Assembly: GCA_021295935.1 (NCBI GenBank)
Contig: JAGWBL010000026.1
Span: forward strand, 1 to 10,546
Origin: Pseudomonadales bacterium
Lineage (GTDB): Bacteria; Pseudomonadota; Gammaproteobacteria; Pseudomonadales; Azotimanducaceae
Length of the DNA: 10,546 nucleotides
Direction: 5' to 3'
The notes beneath the pieces are model-generated. The model did not search any database. It was not told the DNA's origin and saw only the letters and a list, made by a program, of their open reading frames with translations. The position numbers and the translations under genes were made by a program. Below are positions 1-5,978 of this stretch, piece after piece (position 1 is the first letter of the stretch; every line of letters starts with the position of its first letter).

Positions 1-876
1 GGGAAGGGCCTGCAACCGCATTTCCGCGGTGTCACCTTCCTTGATCCAGGGCAGGTCTTGCTCATGAATGTCGACAAGCACCCAGACTCGCGACAAGTCC
101 GCAATCCGGAACAGCTGATGCTTGGGAGTGACGTACTCTCCGGCTCTTGCCCCAATCTCCATCAACGTTCCCCTGCGCGGAGCGTGGATCCGAACGAGCC
201 TGTTCACTTCGCGAGAGATCTCCAGAGCCTTGACCTGCTCTTCCGACACACCCAGCACAATCAAGCGCGATCGCGAGGCGCTGACCAATCTCTCAGCTCC
301 GTCCCGAATGTCCGCGTAGGCCCGGTTGCCCAGCTCGTCAAGACTGTCCAGAGCAATCAAGTACTCGTGCTGAGCAGCAACAACCCTGGGAGAGAAGATG
401 TCGACCAGGGGCTGGCCCCTCTCTACCCGCTGACCGGTCTCTTCTGCCAGCAACGCCTCCACCCAACCCTCGAACTTCGTGTGCAATCGCACGATGTTGC
501 CCTCATCGAAGGCGACACGGCCGCTGGCACGAACGCTTCTGTGGAGGGTGCGCTTCTTCACCCTCGCGGTTCGCACGCCCATGGACTGTGTCGTGACGGG
601 ATCGATTCGTACCGTTCCTGGGGATGCGTCGGAAGATGCGTCTTCCTCGAATACGGGGATGTAGTCCATGCCCATGTGGTCTTTCGCGGGCATCGGCGAG
701 GTAATCGCGGGGTTCATGGGATTTCGGTAGAACAGGGGTTCGCGTTCGGCCGGATCCTCTTCGGTGGAACCGGATTCGGGTGGAAGCGATCCGGTCGTGC
801 CCAACCAGAACCCGATGCCGGCACTTGCGACGGCAAGTGCGAGCGCGGCCATCAAGATCAGTGCACCTCTATTCAT
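1..876 (-). CDS. cusB: CusB-like heavy-metal RND efflux periplasmic adaptor (partial, C-terminus outside window)
   Basis: Membrane fusion protein that would link an inner-membrane RND pump (CusA type) to an outer membrane channel for export of Cu(I)/Ag(I) or a related metal. The frame is open for 292 codons from the ATG at 876 to the window edge, so the C-terminal part is missing. Residues about 5-26 form a hydrophobic N-terminal signal or anchor. Residues 49-76 match the heavy-metal-binding segment of CusB proteins, in a Met-rich, Cys-free form (NPMNP, then DHMGMDYIPV; Met54, 62, 68, 70). A barrel-sandwich half follows at about 115-165 (ASGRV, FEGWVEALL, GQPLVDIFSP), then a helical hairpin at about 166-225, then the returning lipoyl half (IHAPRRGTL, GEYV, LFRIADLSRVWV). 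A Shine-Dalgarno-like AAGGGA lies 8 bases before the ATG. The start overlaps the end of the upstream channel gene by 8 bases, so the two are probably co-translated. Family is confident; the exact metal is inferred. Confidence 0.93.
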   Translation of the reverse strand, partial: MNRGALILMAALALAVASAGIGFWLGTTGSLPPESGSTEEDPAEREPLFYRNPMNPAITSPMPAKDHMGMDYIPVFEEDASSDASPGTVRIDPVTTQSMGVRTARVKKRTLHRSVRASGRVAFDEGNIVRLHTKFEGWVEALLAEETGQRVERGQPLVDIFSPRVVAAQHEYLIALDSLDELGNRAYADIRDGAERLVSASRSRLIVLGVSEEQVKALEISREVNRLVRIHAPRRGTLMEIGARAGEYVTPKHQLFRIADLSRVWVLVDIHEQDLPWIKEGDTAEMRLQALP

Positions 877-2180
877 AGATCTCGTCCCTTCCAGTCGCTG
901 CTGCGAGACGCGCGAGTGCACTCTTCGCGTCCGCAAGGGCCACCCAGTAGTGGCGTTCCGATTCGTTCAGCAACAACTGACTCCTGATGACGGTTGCGAA
1001 CCCAGCTTCGTCTTCCTTGTAGCGCGCAAGCAAAGCCTGCACGGCTTGTTTCGCCTGCGGGATGATCGCATTCTCATGAAGGAGCACGAGCTCACGGGCG
1101 GTCTCGTACTCCGAGATGCCCTCCTGGATCTTCGCTTCGATCGCAAGCATGGTCCCGTGCATGGAATACTCGCCTCCGGCCCACTCGTTACTGCGTTGCT
1201 CGGTCTACCGGCGCCGGGTCTGCCGCCCTTGGCATGCTGAGGAGGTCGGGCCGCTCAACCTCTCGGACAAGATCCGTTCCGCGCCGTCCATAGGCCGCTC
1301 CCAAGCGAAAGTCCGGTCGACTGCTGAGTGCGGCAAGCTCCAGCCTCTTGGCCCCGGCACGCAACGTTTCTCGTTGCGATCGCAAAATGCCTCGCGATTC
1401 CATGGCATGCGACTGGAGCTGGCTCGACGAGGGGACTTCAGGCAACGATCTGTGCAACTCGGATCGGTCCAAGACCACCGGTTGCCCAACAGGTCGCTGC
1501 ACGAGGCTGTTCAGGATTGCCGCCGAACTGTTGCGCATGCCCATCAACCGCACTGCTTCGCTCTTGTGCTGGGACAGTTGCAGTTGGGCGACGATCACAT
1601 CCTGTTGGCTGCCTTCGCCACTCGCGTACCTCGCTTCGGCGCTCCTCACGAGTTGTCGCGTCACCGATTGAGACATCGTGTTGATGTCGAGCGAGCGATC
1701 CAGTGAGAACGTTTTCCACCATGCCAGGCGAACCCTTTCGGCAAGCCGGGTCTTCACTTCGTCCTGCATGGCTCCAGACGCACTCGCGTCAAACTCCGCC
1801 GCCGCTCGGGCAAGCCTCCGCTTGCCCGGAAAGGGAATCAGCTGGCTGATCCCGAACTGGAGCTGGGTCATCGGCTCCTGGTTCAGGTCAAACGAATCGG
1901 TGGGCAGGCTCATCGCGTTCAGCGAGAGCATGGGATCGGGCAGGGATTCGCGCTGAGCGGGAATCCAGGCGAGCGCATGGGTCCTTGCTTCGCGCGCGAG
2001 CAATTCGGGGTGCGCATCCAACGCGAGAGTGATCGCCCGCTCCAGTGAGAGCGGATCCGCGACGTCGGGTTTGTCGTTCTCTGCAAGGATCGCGCTGGCG
2101 GTCAACAACAGTACGATGAACACTGTCGAGCCTGCTGTTCTTTGATGTCGTGGTGAGAATGGTCTGATTCTCTGGCCCAT
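869..2180 (-). pseudogene. cusC: CusC/TolC-family outer membrane efflux channel, interrupted by a frameshift
   Basis: Outer membrane factor partner of the CusB-like adaptor. The ATG at 2180 gives a signal peptide (hydrophobic stretch about 19-33, cleavage likely after Ala33, no lipobox), then DPLSLERAITLAL and the motif LIPFPGKRR at about 114-122, typical of heavy-metal efflux channels. The first frame runs about 330 residues to a TAA at 1188-1190. The remaining conserved part (from about GGEYSMHGT to GRDEIYE) is in another frame, open from 1204 down to the TAG at 869-871. The frames overlap only at 1191-1204, so a one-base gain or two-base loss near there is the simplest explanation. The residues between RPDLLSM and EQRSN (about 1200-1236) look poorly conserved in any frame, so a more complex change is possible. 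Joined, the pieces give about 436 residues, normal for the family. Otherwise the gene looks intact, so a recent mutation or a sequencing error are both possible. Confidence 0.85.
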
Positions 2181-2187
2181 AGTCGTT

Positions 2188-2192
2188 CTCCT
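2188..2192 (-). promoter_or_regulatory. Shine-Dalgarno site deciding the cusC-like start
   Basis: AGGAG lies 7 bases before the ATG at 2180. It favours this start over the in-frame upstream ATG at 2243, which would add 21 residues before the signal peptide. Confidence 0.7.
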
Positions 2193-2222
2193 CTTCAGTA
2201 CTGAGTTCGATGGAATCTCCGC

Positions 2223-2256
2223 GCAACGACGTACACGAAGCAACGATGTGCACGAA
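2223..2256. repeat. 17-base tandem direct repeat in the gap before cusC
   Basis: Two adjacent 17-base units, GCAACGACGTACACGAA and GCAACGATGTGCACGAA (plus strand), differ at two positions. Each contains a short self-complementary core (GTAC, GTGCAC). They lie 43-76 bases upstream of the cusC-like ATG, in the 126-base gap after the small exported-protein gene. Position and spacing (about 1.6 helical turns) would suit paired regulator sites, but no known operator consensus is recognised. Chance duplication is possible. Confidence 0.6.
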
Positions 2257-2306
2257 CGCGGGAACAGCGCGTGGCCTCGTTCCCTGTCAGATCGTGAGGA
2301 AGACGA

Positions 2307-2687
2307 CTACTTCAGTTGTTGGTCGAAGAGGGCAATCGGCGTTGCGGCCGAGGCAAAAACGATGCAGCTTGGCGGGCCAGTCGCAAACTCGGCTGTGACG
2401 CGCAGAGCATGTGCCTCAAGCCTGAAGGCGGAAGCGATTTCCTCAGCTTGTTGCTTGACTTGGCCGGCACGCGCGGGGTCTTCGGAGCCAAGGACACCTG
2501 CCTCGCTGCAACAAGAACCGGCACACTCCGACCCGGCATCGCCAGTCCCGGACACGCCAACGTGAGCGTGATGGTCGTTCGATGAACCGAGAACCGGGTC
2601 GGCGAGAGTCATGCTGGAGCACGCGCAACACGTGCTCCAGAGCAAGGAGATCGCCAGAACAGGAAGCCAAGCGTTTCTGTGTTTCAT
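2307..2687 (-). CDS. Small predicted exported His/Cys-containing protein (126 aa), function unknown
   Basis: I do not recognise a family. From the ATG at 2687 the protein has a basic start (MKHR), a hydrophobic stretch (WLPVLAISLLW), a Cys cluster STCCACSS at 18-25 and a plausible signal peptidase I site after TLA (Ala29). A lipoprotein reading around the Cys cluster is possible, but the residues before each Cys fit the lipobox poorly. The mature part has a DHHAH segment near residues 37-41, the Cys-rich CAGSCC near 55-60, a charged helical stretch (RAGQVKQQAEEIASAF) and a hydrophobic C-terminal half. Position at the head of a metal efflux locus plus the His and Cys residues suggest periplasmic metal binding; this is inference. 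No strong ribosome site is visible: a GGAG lies about 20 bases upstream. The frame continues upstream to 2918, but that part does not look like a protein family and lies before the signal sequence. Confidence 0.6.
   Translation of the reverse strand: MKHRNAWLPVLAISLLWSTCCACSSMTLADPVLGSSNDHHAHVGVSGTGDAGSECAGSCCSEAGVLGSEDPARAGQVKQQAEEIASAFRLEAHALRVTAEFATGPPSCIVFASAATPIALFDQQLK
2614..2640. repeat. Perfect 10-bp inverted repeat within the signal-sequence codons
   Basis: CTGGAGCACG, a 7-base loop (CGCAACA), then CGTGCTCCAG. It falls in codons of about residues 16-25 of the small exported protein, over the Cys cluster. There is no following T run, so it is not a typical terminator. It could fold in the mRNA and affect early translation, or be a by-product of encoding the Cys/Ser cluster. 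Confidence 0.6.
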
Positions 2688-3054
2688 GCGATATTGATGG
2701 TATCCCACTCCAGAACGTCGCCGCAGCGCTCGGCGCTGCTCCCTGCCATGACCCCTGTCAGTGGACTCCGGCCGGGGGTTGCCCTCCCAGCCCGCACTCG
2801 CTTGCACGCTAACCAGCGAGGATACAGCGTCGCAGGCACGAGCATCCAACTGCTTGACTTCACCCCGCACCGACCTGTTTCCATGTAAGCGCGTGCAATC
2901 TTCTGGCGGCATGTGCAATGCTCATCGTGAGGGGGCGGTTGCCGATCGGATGGGTTCCGTCTAGTTTGGAAGGGTGCCGCTGTTCGTGCGGGGGGTCGGT
3001 GACCGATTGTCTTCGCAGAGCCTGCCGTCGATTTCCCGCCACCTTCATTCCGGC
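2688..3054. other. Stretch without a convincing gene upstream of the metal efflux locus
   Basis: Several frames are open for 60-130 codons on both strands, but none shows a family motif, a good ribosome site or consistent coding character. On the minus strand a TTGGAT and a TATCCT sit 19 bases apart near 2815-2850, a spacing like MerR-family promoters, but the spacer has no clear dyad, so I do not call a promoter. The right end may hold more of the decayed AlbA_2-like fragment in a shifted frame, with an RNEGGG reading just past the stop at 3055. The promoter of the efflux locus probably lies here. Confidence 0.45.
2723..2739. repeat. Perfect 7-bp inverted repeat ahead of the small exported-protein gene
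   Basis: GCAGCGC, a 3-base loop (TCG), then GCGCTGC, 36 bases upstream of the ATG at 2687. It is GC-rich with no adjacent T run in either direction. It may be a 5' leader hairpin or a chance GC-rich palindrome. Confidence 0.4.
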
Positions 3055-3198
3055 TCACGAGTTCGCCCCAGCTTCCAGCTCGTTCGCTCCATCCTCGAGG
3101 GCCGGACTCCTGTCACTCCGGCCGGCAATCTCGATGCGCCTGAATTCCAGCGTCGGGTCTTCGCCGGTTCGAATGCGGTCAACCAAGGAGACTTGCAT
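3055..3198 (-). pseudogene. Decayed N-terminal fragment resembling AlbA_2 (Schlafen-like) ATP-binding domain protein
   Basis: From the ATG at 3198 the frame reads MQVSLVDRIRTGEDPTLEF, then a charged stretch ending NELEAGANS before a stop. This resembles the start of AlbA_2-domain proteins, whose usual pattern is GE(D/S)xTLEFK, about 20 residues, then a DELAAFAN-type helix and a GG-x-LLLGVDD strand. Here the stop comes just before the GG strand. An RNEGGG reading in another frame immediately afterwards suggests a frameshift. Everything downstream (nucleotide-binding core and C-terminal half) is absent, so this is a remnant and not a functional protein. The family match is from memory and the fragment is only about 47 residues. 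Confidence 0.45.
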
Positions 3199-3345
3199 CG
3201 TCACATCCGCATCCCCAGGCGCCGTCCCCTGGAACGAAGAGCACAATGCAGGCAAGCCGTTGCGTCGATTGCGAATCCACTCTCTCAGTCAAGACTTCGG
3301 ATCGTGCATCTAAGCAAGCCCAAGGCAATCTGAACGCCGAGTCCG
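3199..3345. other. Short gap after holB with no recognised gene
   Basis: All three minus-strand frames were read. One is open throughout but shows no motif. No terminator hairpin with a T run is visible after the holB stop, so where the housekeeping transcript ends is unclear. The pilZ and tatD genes that commonly follow holB in gammaproteobacteria are not here. Confidence 0.5.
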
Positions 3346-4344
3346 CTAGGAAGCCCGATTGCGGGGGGCTTGCAGCACTCTTCCCAAGTCTTTCCAATGA
3401 ATCAACAACCGCTCCAGTTGAATCCGGCGATTGAGCCCGGGAATGTCCTGAAAGAGTCGTTTCGCCTCCACGAGCCGCGCGTAGAACTGACAGGCAGCCA
3501 AGGGGTCGCGCCCGTTCCTGGCCAAATGGTGGACGATTCGCTGCCAGCGGTCGAGCACCTCCATGATTCCCAACGCCGCGACACCGGATGGCCGGTTTTC
3601 TTTCCTGCCTCGGTTCCACTCGTCCAAGCCCGTGATGTCGCCCGAACTCTTCCACACCGCCAGCAGGAACTCCCTCAGCAACGCCGACCCGTCCTCGATG
3701 GCGCCCGCTATCGCGAAGGGGCTGTTTCCGAGTTCCCTCGAGTACATCTCCAGCCCATTTGCGTCGGGATAGCGCGCTTCCAGCCATGCCTTCGTCACAT
3801 CACTCGCCGGCGAATTCACCCTGACTCGTCGACATCGGCTGGACACGGTAGGCAGCAACTGGAACGGCTTCTCGGAAACAAGGACCAGACGACCCCCTTT
3901 CGGAGGCTCTTCCAACGTCTTCAACATCGCATTGGCGGCCTGCGGCGTCAAAGTCTCGGCCTGCAAAATCACGGCGCAGCGCACAAGTCCCGACTGCGGG
4001 GATCCTGAAATGAATTCCAGGCACTCCCGGATCTCCTCGAACCTAATGGCCAGGTTGCTCTGATGCCCCCTTCCTTGTGCACTCGAACGGGACGCAGGCC
4101 GCGAGATGCCCGCTATGGGGCCGCTGTCTGAGCGCTGCGGCTCGATCCAGTACAAGTCGGGATGGATGACTTCCCTGAGATTGCCATCCAGCTTCAACCA
4201 GGTGGCGACCACATGTTCGGCCAGAGCCTCCGTGCCCCACCCTCTGCTTCCTTCAAGCAACAGCGCATGGGGCATCCGGCCCTGCAGTTCCAGCGCTTCC
4301 AATTCGACGCGCTGCGGTTCAAGCCAGTCGGGCAGTCTGGTCAC
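3346..4344 (-). CDS. holB: DNA polymerase III delta prime subunit
   Basis: Clamp-loader subunit that helps load the beta sliding clamp on primed DNA. The 332 residues match the usual length. Visible features are MPHALLLEGSRGWGTEAL (24-41), a degenerate P-loop lacking the GK(T/S) needed for ATP, as in E. coli delta prime; HPDLYWIEP (61-69); ANAMLKTLEEPP (138-148); and the SRC-type motif VSSRCRR (167-173). The four-Cys zinc module expected between the P-loop and HPD is absent: the segment ATWLKLDGNLREVIHPD has no Cys. Residues about 71-97 form a Ser/Arg/Gly-rich insert before the strand IRFEEIREC. The GTG start overlaps the tmk stop as GTGA, with GGAG 8 bases upstream, indicating translational coupling. 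It is the last gene of the housekeeping run. Confidence 0.93.
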   Translation of the reverse strand: MTRLPDWLEPQRVELEALELQGRMPHALLLEGSRGWGTEALAEHVVATWLKLDGNLREVIHPDLYWIEPQRSDSGPIAGISRPASRSSAQGRGHQSNLAIRFEEIRECLEFISGSPQSGLVRCAVILQAETLTPQAANAMLKTLEEPPKGGRLVLVSEKPFQLLPTVSSRCRRVRVNSPASDVTKAWLEARYPDANGLEMYSRELGNSPFAIAGAIEDGSALLREFLLAVWKSSGDITGLDEWNRGRKENRPSGVAALGIMEVLDRWQRIVHHLARNGRDPLAACQFYARLVEAKRLFQDIPGLNRRIQLERLLIHWKDLGRVLQAPRNRAS

Positions 4345-4973
4345 CGGGCTGACTCCAGCAGTTCGCGCATGATCCCGTTCAGATCCCTACGTACGTCCTT
4401 CGATGGCCTGTCGGAGTCCACCAGCCGAAACCTCGGCAGCTCCCTGCCCATCCTGAGGTAGGTGGTGCGGACTCGATCAAAGAACTTGGCACCCTCCGTT
4501 TCGATGCGATCCAGCTCCTCGCCTCTCGCTCGCGTTCGCCGAAGCGAGACTGCGACCGGCACGTCCAGGTAGATGGTGAGGTCGGGCTGCAATTGCGGAT
4601 GAACCAACTCGACCAAGCGTCCGAGCGTCGTTTCGGGCACGGCCGGCGCCCCGCGTTGGTACGCCACAGTGGCATCCGTGACCCTCTCGCAACGGACCCA
4701 GGTGCCCTCGGAGAGGGCCGGCTCGATGGTGTCTTTCAGGTGTTGTCGCCGCGCAGCGAACATGAGCAAGCTCTCCGCGAGCGGGTCGATGCCGGCATTC
4801 TTGCAGTCGAGCACCAGTTGGCGGACTTGTTCAGCGAACGCCGTTCCACCTGGCTCACGAGTGACGACAGGATCGATTCCACCATCCCGAAGCAACTCCG
4901 CCAGATAGCCGGTGTGAGTGCTCTTGCCGGCAGCCTCAAGACCCTCCACGGTGATGAACCTGCCGCGCGTCAA
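4341..4973 (-). CDS. tmk: Thymidylate (dTMP) kinase
   Basis: Phosphorylates dTMP to dTDP with ATP in the cytoplasm. The 210 residues are the usual size. The P-loop GLEAAGKST is at 11-19, the substrate motif TREPGGT at 38-44, FAARRQH at 72-78, and an E. coli-type lid with Arg residues at about 145-156 (RRTRARGEELDRIE). The normally conserved DR(Y/F) motif reads CERV at 95-98, and the following AYQGGGR-type loop reads AYQRGAPA (104-111). Both are unusual. The start is TTG, overlapping the mltG stop as TTGA; no ATG or GTG lies nearby in frame, and FITVEG must be near the N-terminus, so TTG at 4973 is the best choice. It is probably translated by coupling to mltG. Confidence 0.95.
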   Translation of the reverse strand: MTRGRFITVEGLEAAGKSTHTGYLAELLRDGGIDPVVTREPGGTAFAEQVRQLVLDCKNAGIDPLAESLLMFAARRQHLKDTIEPALSEGTWVRCERVTDATVAYQRGAPAVPETTLGRLVELVHPQLQPDLTIYLDVPVAVSLRRTRARGEELDRIETEGAKFFDRVRTTYLRMGRELPRFRLVDSDRPSKDVRRDLNGIMRELLESAR

Positions 4974-5965
4974 TTTCGCCGTCCGAGCTGGTACTTGCGC
5001 ACGGCCTCCCGGTGGGCCGCGAGCGTCTTCGAGAATTCGGATGTGCCGTCCCCCCTCGAAACGAAGTAAAGGAAGTCGGACTTGTCCGGGTACGCAGCGG
5101 CTTCCACCGACCCTCTGCTGGGGGACGCTATCGGCGTCGGCGGCAGTCCCCGGTGCAAGTAGGTGTTGTAAGGCGTTCGAATTCGAAGATCGGCGCGGGT
5201 CAAGTTTCCGTCGAACGCCTCCCCGAGTCCGTAGATGACCGTTGGATCCAATTGAAGTCGCATTCCTCGCTTGAGCCGTCGAGCGATGACTCCGCTGATC
5301 CGCACCCGGTCGGCTGGAACGCCCGACTCCTTCTCGATGATGGATGCCGCGATCAGGAGTTGGCGCTGATTGCGGTAAGGCACGTCATGCGCTCGCCGGT
5401 TCCACACCGTGAGCAGCAACTGACTCATCGCCTTGTGGGATCGCTTCAAGATTGAAGAGGCCGGATCACCTCGCTGGAAGTGGTAGGTGTCGGGCAGGAA
5501 CCATCCCTCTGCATGCCCCTCCCCCAATCCGAGGTCTGTGAGCGCGGTTTGAACGTTGAGCCCGGATATGTCGTCGACTAGGCGTAGAGTGTTTGCGAGA
5601 GTTGCCTGGATGTGGCGAAACGTGCCTCCCTCCGGCAAAGTGACCGTGTACTGGATCGACTTGCCGGACTCGAGCGTGGCGAAGATGCTGCGGGGAGTGA
5701 CGGATCCTTTGAACTCGTAGTCGCCGGCACGGAGCACCGATGCCTTGCCAAGCATTCGCCCCGACCAGGCCAAGAGCCTCGAACTGTCCGCCAATCCAAG
5801 ACGATAGGCCCTCTGCGCCGCTACTCGAAGCCCTTCTCCCGGCTCCAAGACCAGGATCACCGGTTCATCAACTTCAATCGGTCTGTCAGTCCACGCGTGG
5901 AGCCAGAATCCGGCGGTCGCGCCTGCGAAAAGTGCTACCGAGAGCGCGCAGGCGAGTTTGCGCAT
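4970..5965 (-). CDS. mltG: Endolytic peptidoglycan transglycosylase MltG (YceG family)
   Basis: Inner-membrane lytic transglycosylase that cuts nascent glycan strands and is thought to set their length. The 331 residues contain an N-terminal membrane segment at about 4-24 and a LysM-like region at about 34-105 (ILVLEPGEGL, GDYEF, TLPEGGTF). The YceG catalytic domain has EGWFLPDTY (153-161), AASIIEKESG with probable catalytic Glu211, LQLDPTVIYG (238-247) and PYNTYLHRGLPPTPI (265-279). The end FSKTLAAHREAV (311-322) is also typical. It starts 13 bases after the fabF stop with only a weak GGGG next to the ATG. Its position between fabF and tmk matches many gammaproteobacteria. Confidence 0.95.
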   Translation of the reverse strand: MRKLACALSVALFAGATAGFWLHAWTDRPIEVDEPVILVLEPGEGLRVAAQRAYRLGLADSSRLLAWSGRMLGKASVLRAGDYEFKGSVTPRSIFATLESGKSIQYTVTLPEGGTFRHIQATLANTLRLVDDISGLNVQTALTDLGLGEGHAEGWFLPDTYHFQRGDPASSILKRSHKAMSQLLLTVWNRRAHDVPYRNQRQLLIAASIIEKESGVPADRVRISGVIARRLKRGMRLQLDPTVIYGLGEAFDGNLTRADLRIRTPYNTYLHRGLPPTPIASPSRGSVEAAAYPDKSDFLYFVSRGDGTSEFSKTLAAHREAVRKYQLGRRN

Positions 5966-5978
5966 CCCCGAGGTAGCC

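Noticed and set aside
58..987. 309-codon plus-strand open frame
   Set aside because: It lies opposite the CusB-like gene, has no family motif, and the minus-strand protein matches its family throughout.
2258..2282. GGGAAC/GTTCCC inverted repeat before cusC as an operator or terminator
   Set aside because: Only 6 bp with a 13-base loop and no T run; too weak to call.
2918..3313. 131-codon plus-strand frame in the gene-poor junction
   Set aside because: Arg/Ser-rich composition typical of chance translation, no motif and no good ribosome site.
3351..3371. AAGCCC/GGGCTT inverted repeat as a terminator of the housekeeping run
   Set aside because: It lies within the last holB codons and has a 9-base loop with no T run.
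3179..3787. 202-codon minus-strand open frame overlapping the holB 3' end
   Set aside because: It is in another frame over clear holB sequence; the part beyond holB shows no motif.
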